Source of the DNA: Marthasterias glacialis
Taxonomy: Eukaryota; Echinodermata; Asteroidea; Forcipulatida; Asteriidae
Assembly: GCA_911728455.2 (NCBI GenBank)
Contig: OU452222.1
Span: forward strand, 14,301,201 to 14,365,200
Direction: 5' to 3'
Length of the DNA: 64,000 bases
Shown: one piece after another, positions 20,896 through 35,034 of the stretch
Layout of the letters: every line of letters starts with the position of its first letter
Numbering within the stretch: the stretch's first letter is position 1
Translations under genes and position numbers: made by a program
Notes under the pieces: model-generated
The model's database searches: none
The model's input: only the letters and a program-made list of their open reading frames with translations
Told to the model about the DNA's origin: nothing

Positions 20896-23391
20896 GCCGC
20901 CCGCATCCACTGATTCCATGAAAACCACTTTTCAAAAGGGGTCAAAAATTGAAAATTTCTCACAGGGAGCTCCCTGTGAGCACCCGCCATTTTGGTCAAA
21001 AAATTTTTATGCGATTTTATGATAGAAAATGATAGAGTAGATATCACTGAAGAGGGTTTGTGTGTGGGGAAGGGGTCAATTCGCAATATTTGGGCAAATA
21101 GCAATATTTAGGTCAACTCTGACGTCACCAAGATGGCCGGAAAAGCTCGCTAGCTCCCGAAATAACGCGAGTTGGGACCTCTAGTTTGTTGGACACGTCT
21201 CCGGAGAGCCGCCCGCATCCACTGATTCCATGAAAACCACTTTTCAAAAGGGGTCAAAAATTGAAAATTTCTCACAGGGAGCTCCCTGTGAGCACCCGCC
21301 ATTTTGGTCAAAAATTTTTTATGCGATTTTATGATAGAAAATGATAGAGTAGATATCACTGAAGAGGGTTTGTGTGTGGGGAAGGGGTCAATTCGCAATA
21401 TTTGGGCAAATAGCAATATTTAGGTCAACTCTGACGTCACCAAGATGGCCGGAAAAGCTCGCTAGCTCCCGAAATAACGCGAGTTGGGACCTCTAGTTTG
21501 TTGGACACGTCTCCGGAGAGCCGCCCGCATCCACTGATTCCATGAAAACCACTTTTCAAAAGGGGTCAAAAATTGAAAATTTCTCACAGGGAGCTCCCTG
21601 TGAGCACCCGCCATTTTGGTCAAAAATTTTTTATGCGATTTTATGATAGAAAATGATAGAGTAGATATCACTGAAGAGGGTTTGTGTGTGGGGAAGGGGT
21701 CAATTCGCAATATTTGGGCAAATAGCAATATTTAGGTCAACTCTGACGTCACCAAGATGGCCGGAAAAGCTCGCTAGCTCCCGAAATAACGCGAGTTGGG
21801 ACCTCTAGTTTGTTGGACACGTCTCCGGAGAGCCGCCCGCATCCACTGATTCCATGAAAACCACTTTTCAAAAGGGGTCAAAAATTGAAAATTTCTCACA
21901 GGGAGCTCCCTGTGAGCACCCGCCATTTTGGTCAAAAATTTTTTATGCGATTTTATGATAGAAAATGATAGAGTAGATATCACTGAAGAGGGTTTGTGTG
22001 TGGGGAAGGGGTCAATTCGCAATATTTGGGCAAATAGCAATATTTAGGTCAACTCTGACGTCACCAAGATGGCCGGAAAAGCTCGCTAGCTCCCGAAATA
22101 ACGCGAGTTGGGACCTCTAGTTTGTTGGACACGTCTCCGGAGAGCCGCCCGCATCCACTGATTCCATGAAAACCACTTTTCAAAAGGGGTCAAAAATTGA
22201 AAATTTCTCACAGGGAGCTCCCTGTGAGCACCCGCCATTTTGGTCAAAAAATTTTTATGCGATTTTATGATAGAAAATGATAGAGTAGATATCACTGAAG
22301 AGGGTTTGTGTGTGGGGAAGGGGTCAATTCGCAATATTTGGGCAAATAGCAATATTTAGGTCAACTCTGACGTCACCAAGATGGCCGGAAAAGCTCGCTA
22401 GCTCCCGAAATAACGCGAGTTGGGACCTCTAGTTTGTTGGACACGTCTCCGGAGAGCCGCCCGCATCCACTGATTCCATGAAAACCACTTTTCAAAAGGG
22501 GTCAAAAATTGAAAATTTCTCACAGGGAGCTCCCTGTGAGCACCCGCCATTTTGGTCAAAAATTTTTTATGCGATTTTATGATAGAAAATGATAGAGTAG
22601 ATATCACTGAAGAGGGTTTGTGTGTGGGGAAGGGGTCAATTCGCAATATTTGGGCAAATAGCAATATTTAGGTCAACTCTGACGTCACCAAGATGGCCGG
22701 AAAAGCTCGCTAGCTCCCGAAATAACGCGAGTTGGGACCTCTAGTTTGTTGGACACGTCTCCGGAGAGCCGCCCGCATCCACTGATTCCATGAAAACCAC
22801 TTTTCAAAAGGGGTCAAAAATTGAAAATTTCTCACAGGGAGCTCCCTGTGAGCACCCGCCATTTTGGTCAAAAATTTTTTATGCGATTTTATGATAGAAA
22901 ATGATAGAGTAGATATCACTGAAGAGGGTTTGTGTGTGGGGAAGGGGTCAATTCGCAATATTTGGGCAAATAGCAATATTTAGGTCAACTCTGACGTCAC
23001 CAAGATGGCCGGAAAAGCTCGCTAGCTCCCGAAATAACGCGAGTTGGGACCTCTAGTTTGTTGGACACGTCTCCGGAGAGCCGCCCGCATCCACTGATTC
23101 CATGAAAACCACTTTTCAAAAGGGGTCAAAAATTGAAAATTTCTCACAGGGAGCTCCCTGTGAGCACCCGCCATTTTGGTCAAAAATTTTTTATGCGATT
23201 TTATGATAGAAAATGATAGAGTAGATATCACTGAAGAGGGTTTGTGTGTGGGGAAGGGGTCAATTCGCAATATTTGGGCAAATAGCAATATTTAGGTCAA
23301 CTCTGACGTCACCAAGATGGCCGGAAAAGCTCGCTAGCTCCCGAAATAACGCGAGTTGGGACCTCTAGTTTGTTGGACACGTCTCCGGAGA
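20896..23391. repeat. Two tandem four-unit higher-order repeats (1,248 bp each)
   Basis: The A6T5 tract occurs in the units starting at 20896 and 22144, each followed by three A5T6 units, giving a 4 x 312 = 1,248-bp period. The block is bounded on both sides by 303-bp units (20593 and 23392). It matches the block at 35659-38154 in class order. Confidence 0.65.
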
Positions 23392-26300
23392 GCCGCCCGC
23401 ATCCACTGATTCCATGAAAACCACTTTTCAAAAGGGGTCAAAAATTGAAAATTTCTCACAGGGAGCTCACCCGCCATTTTGGTCAAAAATTTTTTATGCG
23501 ATTTTATGATAGAAAATGATAGAGTAGATATCACTGAAGAGGGTTTGTGTGTGGGGAAGGGGTCAATTCGCAATATTTGGGCAAATAGCAATATTTAGGT
23601 CAACTCTGACGTCACCAAGATGGCCGGAAAAGCTCGCTAGCTCCCGAAATAACGCGAGTTGGGACCTCTAGTTTGTTGGACACGTCTCCGGAGAGCCGCC
23701 CGCATCCACTGATTCCATGAAAACCACTTTTCAAAAGGGGTCAAAAATTGAAAATTTCTCACAGGGAGCTCCCTGTGAGCACCCGCCATTTTGGTCAAAA
23801 ATTTTTTATGCGATTTTATGATAGAAAATGATAGAGTAGATATCACTGAAGAGGGTTTGTGTGTGGGGAAGGGGTCAATTCGCAATATTTGGGCAAATAG
23901 CAATATTTAGGTCAACTCTGACGTCACCAAGATGGCCGGAAAAGCTCGCTAGCTCCCGAAATAACGCGAGTTGGGACCTCTAGTTTGTTGGACACGTCTC
24001 CGGAGAGCCGCCCGCATCCACTGATTCCATGAAAACCACTTTTCAAAAGGGGTCAAAAATTGAAAATTTCTCACAGGGAGCTCCCTGTGAGCACCCGCCA
24101 TTTTGGTCAAAAAATTTTTATGCGATTTTATGATAGAAAATGATAGAGTAGATATCACTGAAGAGGGTTTGTGTGTGGGGAAGGGGTCAATTCGCAATAT
24201 TTGGGCAAATAGCAATATTTAGGTCAACTCTGACGTCACCAAGATGGCCGGAAAAGCTCGCTAGCTCCCGAAATAACGCGAGTTGGGACCTCTAGTTTGT
24301 TGGACACGTCTCCGGAGAGCCGCCCGCATCCACTGATTCCAAGAAAACCACTTTTCAAAAGGGGTCAAAAATTGAAAATTTCTCACAGGGAGCTCCCTGT
24401 GAGCACCCGCCATTTTGGTCAAAAAAATTTTATGCGATTTTATGATAGAAAATGATAGAGTAGATATCACTGAAGAGGGTTTGTGTGTGGGGAAGGGGTC
24501 AATTCGCAATATTTGGGCAAATAGCAATATTTAGGTCAACTCTGACGTCACCAAGATGGCCGGAAAAGCTCGCTAGCTCCCGAAATAACGCGAGTTGGGA
24601 CCTCTAGTTTGTTGGACACGTCTCCGGAGAGCCGCCCGCATCCACTGATTCCATGAAAACCACTTTTCAAAAGGGGTCAAAAATTGAAAATTTCTCACAG
24701 GGAGCTCCCTGTGAGCACCCGCCATTTTGGTCAAAAATTTTTTATGCGATTTTATGATAGAAAATGATAGAGTAGATATCACTGAAGAGGGTTTGTGTGT
24801 GGGGAAGGGGTCAATTCGCAATATTTGGGCAAATAGCAATATTTAGGTCAACTCTGACGTCACCAAGATGGCCGGAAAAGCTCGCTAGCTCCCAAAATAA
24901 CGCGAGTTGGGACCTCTAGTTTGTTGGACACGTCTCCGGAGAGCCGCCCGCATCCACTGATTCCATGAAAACCACTTTTCAAAAGGGGTCAAAAATTGAA
25001 AATTTCTCACAGGGAGCTCACCCGCCATTTTGGTCAAAAATTTTTTATGCGATTTTATGATAGAAAATGATAGAGTAGATATCACTGAAGAGGGTTTGTG
25101 TGTGGGGAAGGGGTCAATTCGCAATATTTGGGCAAATAGCAATATTTAGGTCAACTCTGACGTCACCAAGATGGCCGGAAAAGCTCGCTAGCTCCCGAAA
25201 TAACGCGAGTTGGGACCTCTAGTTTGTTGGACACGTCTCCGGAAAGCCGCCCGCATCCACTGATTCCATGAAAACCACTTTTCAAAAGGGGTCAAAAATT
25301 GAAAATTTCTCACAGGGAGCTCCCTGTGAGCACCCGCCATTTTGGTCAAAAATTTTTTATGCGATTTTATGATAGAAAATGATAGAGTAGATATCACTGA
25401 AGAGGGTTTGTGTGTGGGGAAGGGGTCAATTCGCAATATTTGGGCAAATAGCAATATTTAGGTCAACTCTGACGTCACCAAGATGGCCGGAAAAGCTCGC
25501 TAGCTCCCGAAATAACGCGAGTTGGGACCTCTAGTTTGTTGGACACGTCTCCGGAGAGCCGCCCGCATCCACTGATTCCATGAAAACCACTTTTCAAAAG
25601 GGGTCAAAAATTGAAAATTTCTCACAGGGAGCTCCCTGTGAGCACCCGCCATTTTGGTCAAAAAATTTTTATGCGATTTTATGATAGAAAATGATAGAGT
25701 AGATATCACTGAAGAGGGTTTGTGTGTGGGGAAGGGGTCAATTCGCAATATTTGGGCAAATAGCAATATTTAGGTCAACTCTGACGTCACCAAGATGGCC
25801 GGAAAAGCTCGCTAGCTCCCGAAATAACGCGAGTTGGGACCTCTAGTTTGTTGGACACGTCTCCGGAGAGCCGCCCGCATCCACTGATTCCATGAAAACC
25901 ACTTTTCAAAAGGGGTCAAAAATTGAAAATTTCTCACAGGGAGCTCCCTGTGAGCACCCGCCATTTTGGTCAAAAAATTTTTATGCGATTTTATGATAGA
26001 AAATGATAGAGTAGATATCACTGAAGAGGGTTTGTGTGTGGGGAAGGGGTCAATTCGCAATATTTGGGCAAATAGCAATATTTAGGTCAACTCTGACGTC
26101 ACCAAGATGGCCGGAAAAGCTCGCTAGCTCCCGAAATAACGCGAGTTGGGACCTCTAGTTTGTTGGACACGTCTCCGGAGAGCCGCCCGCATCCACTGAT
26201 TCCATGAAAACCACTTTTCAAAAGGGGTCAAAAATTGAAAATTTCTCACAGGGAGCTCCCTGTGAGCACCCGCCATTTTGGTCAAAAATTTTTTATGCGA

Positions 26301-26805
26301 TTTTATGATAGAAAATGATAGAGTAGATATCACTGAAGAGGGTTTGTGTGTGGGGAAGGGGTCAATTCGCAATATTTGGGCAAATAGCAATATTTAGGTC
26401 AACTCTGACGTCACCAAGATGGCCGGAAAAGCTCGCTAGCTCCCGAAATAACGCGAGTTGGGACCTCTAGTTTGTTGGACACGTCTCCGGAGAGCCGCCC
26501 GCATCCACTGATTCCATGAAAACCACTTTTCAAAAGGGGTCAAAAATTGAAAATTTCTCACAGGGAGCTCCCTGTGAGCACCCGCCATTTTGGTCAAAAA
26601 TTTTTTATGCGATTTTATGATAGAAAATGATAGAGTAGATATCACTGAAGAGGGTTTGTGTGTGGGGAAGGGGTCAATTCGCAATATTTGGGCAAATAGC
26701 AATATTTAGGTCAACTCTGACGTCACCAAGATGGCCGGAAAAGCTCGCTAGCTCCCGAAATAACGCGAGTTGGGACCTCTAGTTTGTTGGACACGTCTCC
26801 GGAGA

Positions 26806-29800
26806 GCCGCCCGCATCCACTGATTCCATGAAAACCACTTTTCAAAAGGGGTCAAAAATTGAAAATTTCTCACAGGGAGCTCCCTGTGAGCACCCGCCAT
26901 TTTGGTCAAAAAATTTTTATGCGATTTTATGATAGAAAATGATAGAGTAGATATCACTGAAGAGGGTTTGTGTGTGGGGAAGGGGTCAATTCGCAATATT
27001 TGGGCAAATAGCAATATTTAGGTCAACTCTGACGTCACCAAGATGGCCGGAAAAGCTCGCTAGCTCCCGAAATAACGCGAGTTGGGACCTCTAGTTTGTT
27101 GGACACGTCTCCGGAGAGCCGCCCGCATCCACTGATTCCATGAAAACCACTTTTCAAAAGGGGTCAAAAATTGAAAATTTCTCACAGGGAGCTCCCTGTG
27201 AGCACCCGCCATTTTGGTCAAAAATTTTTTATGCGATTTTATGATAGAAAATGATAGAGTAGATATCACTGAAGAGGGTTTGTGTGTGGGGAAGGGGTCA
27301 ATTCGCAATATTTGGGCAAATAGCAATATTTAGGTCAACTCTGACGTCACCAAGATGGCCGGAAAAGCTCGCTAGCTCCCGAAATAACGCGAGTTGGGAC
27401 CTCTAGTTTGTTGGACACGTCTCCGGAGAGCCGCCCGCATCCACTGATTCCATGAAAACCACTTTTCAAAAGGGGTCAAAAATTGAAAATTTCTCACAGG
27501 GAGCTCCCTGTGAGCACCCGCCATTTTGGTCAAAAATTTTTTATGCGATTTTATGATAGAAAATGATAGAGTAGATATCACTGAAGAGGGTTTGTGTGTG
27601 GGGAAGGGGTCAATTCGCAATATTTGGGCAAATAGCAATATTTAGGTCAACTCTGACGTCACCAAGATGGCCGGAAAAGCTCGCTAGCTCCCGAAATAAC
27701 GCGAGTTGGGACCTCTAGTTTGTTGGACACGTCTCCGGAGAGCCGCCCGCATCCACTGATTCCATGAAAACCACTTTTCAAAAGGGGTCAAAAATTGAAA
27801 ATTTCTCACAGGGAGCTCCCTGTGAGCACCCGCCATTTTGGTCAAAAATTTTTTATGCGATTTTATGATAGAAAATGATAGAGTAGATATCACTGAAGAG
27901 GGTTTGTGTGTGGGGAAGGGGTCAATTCGCAATATTTGGGCAAATAGCAATATTTAGGTCAACTCTGACGTCACCAAGATGGCCGGAAAAGCTCGCTAGC
28001 TCCCGAAATAACGCGAGTTGGGACCTCTAGTTTGTTGGACACGTCTCCGGAGAGCCGCCCGCATCCACTGATTCCATGAAAACCACTTTTCAAAAGGGGT
28101 CAAAAATTGAAAATTTCTCACAGGGAGCTCCCTGTGAGCACCCGCCATTTTGGTCAAAAAATTTTTATGCGATTTTATGATAGAAAATGATAGAGTAGAT
28201 ATCACTGAAGAGGGTTTGTGTGTGGGGAAGGGGTCAATTCGCAATATTTGGGCAAATAGCAATATTTAGGTCAACTCTGACGTCACCAAGATGGCCGGAA
28301 AAGCTCGCTAGCTCCCGAAATAACGCGAGTTGGGACCTCTAGTTTGTTGGACACGTCTCCGGAGAGCCGCCCGCATCCACTGATTCCATGAAAACCACTT
28401 TTCAAAAGGGGTCAAAAATTGAAAATTTCTCACAGGGAGCTCCCTGTGAGCACCCGCCATTTTGGTCAAAAATTTTTTATGCGATTTTATGATAGAAAAT
28501 GATAGAGTAGATATCACTGAAGAGGGTTTGTGTGTGGGGAAGGGGTCAATTCGCAATATTTGGGCAAATAGCAATATTTAGGTCAACTCTGACGTCACCA
28601 AGATGGCCGGAAAAGCTCGCTAGCTCCCGAAATAACGCGAGTTGGGACCTCTAGTTTGTTGGACACGTCTCCGGAGAGCCGCCCGCATCCACTGATTCCA
28701 TGAAAACCACTTTTCAAAAGGGGTCAAAAATTGAAAATTTCTCACAGGGAGCTCCCTGTGAGCACCCGCCATTTTGGTCAAAAATTTTTTATGCGATTTT
28801 ATGATAGAAAATGATAGAGTAGATATCACTGAAGAGGGTTTGTGTGTGGGGAAGGGGTCAATTCGCAATATTTGGGCAAATAGCAATATTTAGGTCAACT
28901 CTGACGTCACCAAGATGGCCGGAAAAGCTCGCTAGCTCCCGAAATAACGCGAGTTGGGACCTCTAGTTTGTTGGACACGTCTCCGGAGAGCCGCCCGCAT
29001 CCACTGATTCCATGAAAACCACTTTTCAAAAGGGGTCAAAAATTGAAAATTTCTCACAGGGAGCTCCCTGTGAGCACCCGCCATTTTGGTCAAAAATTTT
29101 TTATGCGATTTTATGATAGAAAATGATAGAGTAGATATCACTGAAGAGGGTTTGTGTGTGGGGAAGGGGTCAATTCGCAATATTTGGGCAAATAGCAATA
29201 TTTAGGTCAACTCTGACGTCACCAAGATGGCCGGAAAAGCTCGCTAGCTCCCGAAATAACGCGAGTTGGGACCTCTAGTTTGTTGGACACGTCTCCGGAG
29301 AGCCGCCCGCATCCACTGATTCCATGAAAACCACTTTTCAAAAGGGGTCAAAAATTGAAAATTTCTCACAGGGAGCTCCCTGTGAGCACCCGCCATTTTG
29401 GTCAAAAAATTTTTATGCGATTTTATGATAGAAAATGATAGAGTAGATATCACTGAAGAGGGTTTGTGTGTGGGGAAGGGGTCAATTCGCAATACTTGGG
29501 CAAATAGCAATATTTAGGTCAACTCTGACGTCACCAAGATGGCCGGAAAAGCTCGCTAGCTCCCGAAATAACGCGAGTTGGGACCTCTAGTTTGTTGGAC
29601 ACGTCTCCGGAGAGCCGCCCGCATCCACTGATTCCATGAAAACCACTTTTCAAAAGGGGTCAAAAATTGAAAATTTCTCACAGGGAGCTCCCTGTGAGCA
29701 CCCGCCATTTTGGTCAAAAATTTTTTATGCGATTTTATGATAGAAAATGATAGAGTAGATATCACTGAAGAGGGTTTGTGTGTGGGGAAGGGGTCAATTC

Positions 29801-30549
29801 GCAATATTTGGGCAAATAGCAATATTTAGGTCAACTCTGACGTCACCAAGATGGCCGGAAAAGCTCGCTAGCTCCCGAAATAACGCGAGTTGGGACCTCT
29901 AGTTTGTTGGACACGTCTCCGGAGAGCCGCCCGCATCCACTGATTCCATGAAAACCACTTTTCAAAAGGGGTCAAAAATTGAAAATTTCTCACAGGGAGC
30001 TCCCTGTGAGCACCCGCCATTTTGGTCAAAAATTTTTTATGCGATTTTATGATAGAAAATGATAGAGTAGATATCACTGAAGAGGGTTTGTGTGTGGGGA
30101 AGGGGTCAATTCGCAATATTTGGGCAAATAGCAATATTTAGGTCAACTCTGACGTCACCAAGATGGCCGGAAAAGCTCGCTAGCTCCCGAAATAACGCGA
30201 GTTGGGACCTCTAGTTTGTTGGACACGTCTCCGGAGAGCCGCCCGCATCCACTGATTCCATGAAAACCACTTTTCAAAAGGGGTCAAAAATTGAAAATTT
30301 CTCACAGGGAGCTCCCTGTGAGCACCCGCCATTTTGGTCAAAAATTTTTTATGCGATTTTATGATAGAAAATGATAGAGTAGATATCACTGAAGAGGGTT
30401 TGTGTGTGGGGAAGGGGTCAATTCGCAATATTTGGGCAAATAGCAATATTTAGGTCAACTCTGACGTCACCAAGATGGCCGGAAAAGCTCGCTAGCTCCC
30501 GAAATAACGCGAGTTGGGACCTCTAGTTTGTTGGACACGTCTCCGGAGA
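26806..30549. repeat. Three tandem four-unit higher-order repeats (1,248 bp each)
   Basis: A6T5 units start at 26806, 28054 and 29302, each followed by three A5T6 units. The periodicity slips after 30549, where the next A6T5 unit comes after one extra A5T6 unit, at 30862. The third tetramer has a private T-to-C change in its first unit (AATACTTGG near 29494) that falls inside the CENP-B-like box. Confidence 0.65.
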
Positions 30550-33500
30550 GCCGCCCGCATCCACTGATTCCATGAAAACCACTTTTCAAAAGGGGTCAAA
30601 AATTGAAAATTTCTCACAGGGAGCTCCCTGTGAGCACCCGCCATTTTGGTCAAAAATTTTTTATGCGATTTTATGATAGAAAATGATAGAGTAGATATCA
30701 CTGAAGAGGGTTTGTGTGTGGGGAAGGGGTCAATTCGCAATATTTGGGCAAATAGCAATATTTAGGTCAACTCTGACGTCACCAAGATGGCCGGAAAAGC
30801 TCGCTAGCTCCCGAAATAACGCGAGTTGGGACCTCTAGTTTGTTGGACACGTCTCCGGAGAGCCGCCCGCATCCACTGATTCCATGAAAACCACTTTTCA
30901 AAAGGGGTCAAAAATTGAAAATTTCTCACAGGGAGCTCCCTGTGAGCACCCGCCATTTTGGTCAAAAAATTTTTATGCGATTTTATGATAGAAAATGATA
31001 GAGTAGATATCACTGAAGAGGGTTTGTGTGTGGGGAAGGGGTCAATTCGCAATATTTGGGCAAATAGCAATATTTAGGTCAACTCTGACGTCACCAAGAT
31101 GGCCGGAAAAGCTCGCTAGCTCCCGAAATAACGCGAGTTGGGACCTCTAGTTTGTTGGACACGTCTCCGGAGAGCCGCCCGCATCCACTGATTCCATGAA
31201 AACCACTTTTCAAAAGGGGTCAAAAATTGAAAATTTCTCACAGGGAGCTCCCTGTGAGCACCCGCCATTTTGGTCAAAAATTTTTTATGCGATTTTATGA
31301 TAGAAAATGATAGAGTAGATATCACTGAAGAGGGTTTGTGTGTGGGGAAGGGGTCAATTCGCAATATTTGGGCAAATAGCAATATTTAGGTCAACTCTGA
31401 CGTCACCAAGATGGCCGGAAAAGCTCGCTAGCTCCCGAAATAACGCGAGTTGGGACCTCTAGTTTGTTGGACACGTCTCCGGAGAGCCGCCCGCATCCAC
31501 TGATTCCATGAAAACCACTTTTCAAAAGGGGTCAAAAATTGAAAATTTCTCACAGGGAGCTCCCTGTGAGCACCCGCCATTTTGGTCAAAAATGTTTTAT
31601 GCGATTTTATGATAGAAAATGATAGAGTAGATATCACTGAAGAGGGTTTGTGTGTGGGGAAGGGGTCAATTCGCAATATTTGGGCAAATAGCAATATTTA
31701 GGTCAACTCTGACGTCACCAAGATGGCCGGAAAAGCTCGCTAGCTCCCGAAATAACGCGAGTTGGGACCTCTAGTTTGTTGGACACGTCTCCGGAGAGCC
31801 GCCCGCATCCACTGATTCCATGAAAACCACTTTTCAAAAGGGGTCAAAAATTGAAAATTTCTCACAGGGAGCTCCCTGTGAGCACCCGCCATTTTGGTCA
31901 AAAATTTTTTATGCGATTTTATGATAGAAAATGATAGAGTAGATATCACTGAAGAGGGTTTGTGTGTGGGGAAGGGGTCAATTCGCAATATTTGGGCAAA
32001 TAGCAATATTTAGGTCAACTCTGACGTCACCAAGATGGCCGGAAAAGCTCGCTAGCTCCCGAAATAACGCGAGTTGGGACCTCTAGTTTGTTGGACACGT
32101 CTCCGGAGAGCCGCCCGCATCCACTGATTCCATGAAAACCACTTTTCAAAAGGGGTCAAAAATTGAAAATTTCTCACAGGGAGCTCACCCGCCATTTTGG
32201 TCAAAAATTTTTTATGCGATTTTATGATAGAAAATGATAGAGTAGATATCACTGAAGAGGGTTTGTGTGTGGGGAAGGGGTCAATTCGCAATATTTGGGC
32301 AAATAGCAATATTTAGGTCAACTCTGACGTCACCAAGATGGCCGGAAAAGCTCGCTAGCTCCCGAAATAACGCGAGTTGGGACCTCTAGTTTGTTGGACA
32401 CGTCTCCGGAGAGCCGCCCGCATCCACTGATTCCATGAAAACCACTTTTCAAAAGGGGTCAAAAATTGAAAATTTCTCACAGGGAGCTCCCTGTGAGCAC
32501 CCGCCATTTTGGTCAAAAATTTTTTATGCGATTTTATGATAGAAAATGATAGAGTAGATATCACTGAAGAGGGTTTGTGTGTGGGGAAGGGGTCAATTCG
32601 CAATATTTGGGCAAATAGCAATATTTAGGTCAACTCTGACGTCACCAAGATGGCCGGAAAAGCTCGCTAGCTCCCGAAATAACGCGAGTTGGGACCTCTA
32701 GTTTGTTGGACACGTCTCCGGAGAGCCGCCCGCATCCACTGATTCCATGAAAACCACTTTTCAAAAGGGGTCAAAAATTGAAAATTTCTCACAGGGAGCT
32801 CCCTGTGAGCACCCGCCATTTTGGTCAAAAAATTTTTATGCGATTTTATGATAGAAAATGATAGAGTAGATATCACTGAAGAGGGTTTGTGTGTGGGGAA
32901 GGGGTCAATTCGCAATATTTGGGCAAATAGCAATATTTAGGTCAACTCTGACGTCACCAAGATGGCCGGAAAAGCTCGCTAGCTCCCGAAATAACGCGAG
33001 TTGGGACCTCTAGTTTGTTGGACACGTCTCCGGAGAGCCGCCCGCATCCACTGATTCCATGAAAACCACTTTTCAAAAGGGGTCAAAAATTGAAAATTTC
33101 TCACAGGGAGCTCCCTGTGAGCACCCGCCATTTTGGTCAAAAATTTTTTATGCGATTTTATGATAGAAAATGATAGAGTAGATATCACTGAAGAGGGTTT
33201 GTGTGTGGGGAAGGGGTCAATTCGCAATATTTGGGCAAATAGCAATATTTAGGTCAACTCTGACGTCACCAAGATGGCCGGAAAAGCTCGCTAGCTCCCG
33301 AAATAACGCGAGTTGGGACCTCTAGTTTGTTGGACACGTCTCCGGAGAGCCGCCCGCATCCACTGATTCCATGAAAACCACTTTTCAAAAGGGGTCAAAA
33401 ATTGAACATTTCTCACAGGGAGCTCACCCGCCATTTTGGTCAAAAATTTTTTATGCGATTTTATGATAGAAAATGATAGAGTAGATATCACTGAAGAGGG

Positions 33501-34587
33501 TTTGTGTGTGGGGAAGGGGTCAATTCGCAATATTTGGGCAAATAGCAATATTTAGGTCAACTCTGACGTCACCAAGATGGCCGGAAAAGCTCGCTAGCTC
33601 CCGAAATAACGCGAGTTGGGACCTCTAGTTTGTTGGACACGTCTCCGGAGAGCCGCCCGCATCCACTGATTCCATGAAAACCACTTTTCAAAAGGGGTCA
33701 AAAATTGAAAATTTCTCACAGGGAGCTCCCTGTGAGCACCCGCCATTTTGGTCAAAAATTTTTTATGCGATTTTATGATAGAAAATGATAGAGTAGATAT
33801 CACTGAAGAGGGTTTGTGTGTGGGGAAGGGGTCAATTCGCAATATTTGGGCAAATAGCAATATTTAGGTCAACTCTGACGTCACCAAGATGGCCGGAAAA
33901 GCTCGCTAGCTCCCGAAATAACGCGAGTTGGGACCTCTAGTTTGTTGGACACGTCTCCGGAGAGCCGCCCGCATCCACTGATTCCATGAAAACCACTTTT
34001 CAAAAGGGGTCAAAAATTGAAAATTTCTCACAGGGAGCTCCCTGTGAGCACCCGCCATTTTGGTCAAAAATTTTTTATGCGATTTTATGATAGAAAATGA
34101 TAGAGTAGATATCACTGAAGAGGGTTTGTGTGTGGGGAAGGGGTCAATTCGCAATATTTGGGCAAATAGCAATATTTAGGTCAACTCTGACGTCACCAAG
34201 ATGGCCGGAAAAGCTCGCTAGCTCCCGAAATAACGCGAGTTGGGACCTCTAGTTTGTTGGACACGTCTCCGGAGAGCCGCCCGCATCCACTGATTCCATG
34301 AAAACCACTTTTCAAAAGGGGTCAAAAATTGAAAATTTCTCACAGGGAGCTCCCTGTGAGCACCCGCCATTTTGGTCAAAAAATTTTTATGCGATTTTAT
34401 GATAGAAAATGATAGAGTAGATATCACTGAAGAGGGTTTGTGTGTGGGGAAGGGGTCAATTCGCAATATTTGGGCAAATAGCAATATTTAGGTCAACTCT
34501 GACGTCACCAAGATGGCCGGAAAAGCTCGCTAGCTCCCGAAATAACGCGAGTTGGGACCTCTAGTTTGTTGGACACGTCTCCGGAGA

Positions 34588-34888
34588 GCCGCCCGCATCC
34601 ACTGATTCCATGAAAACCACTTTTCAAAAGGGGTCAAAAATTGAAAATTTCTCACAGGGAGCACCCGCCATTTTGGTCAAAAATTTTTTATGCGATTTTA
34701 TGATAGAAAATGATAGAGTAGATATCACTGAAGAGGGTTTGTGTGTGGGGAAGGGGTCAATTCGCAATATTTGGGCAAATAGCAATATTTAGGTCAACTC
34801 TGACGTCACCAAGATGGCCGGAAAAGCTCGCTAGCTCCCGAAATAACGCGAGTTGGGACCTTTAGTTTGTTGGACACGTCTCCGGAGA
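34588..34888. repeat. 301-bp unit (copy 3), with the CTTTAG marker
   Basis: This is the counterpart of the unit at 19834, exactly 14,754 bp downstream. It has the same 11-bp deletion and the same C-to-T change (34862), and it again follows an A6T5 unit. Confidence 0.9.
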
Positions 34889-35034
34889 GCCGCCCGCATC
34901 CACTGATTCGCAATATTTGGGCAAATAGCAATATTTAGGTCAACTCTGACGTCACCAAGATGGCCGGAAAAGCTCGCTAGCTCCCGAAATAACGCGAGTT
35001 GGGACCTTTAGTTTGTTGGACACGTCTCCGGAGA
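34889..35034. repeat. 146-bp remnant unit (copy 2)
   Basis: It has the same 166-bp deletion with the same ATTC junction as the remnant at 20135, and the same CTTTAG marker at 35008. Three linked rare features, identical in order and spacing, make shared descent with 19834-20280 almost certain. Confidence 0.93.

Noticed and set aside
19834..35034. Pure assembly artefact creating the duplicated block
   Set aside because: The two copies differ in the length class of an intervening unit and sit in different neighbourhoods, which a simple duplicated contig would not show. Raw reads are still the deciding test.
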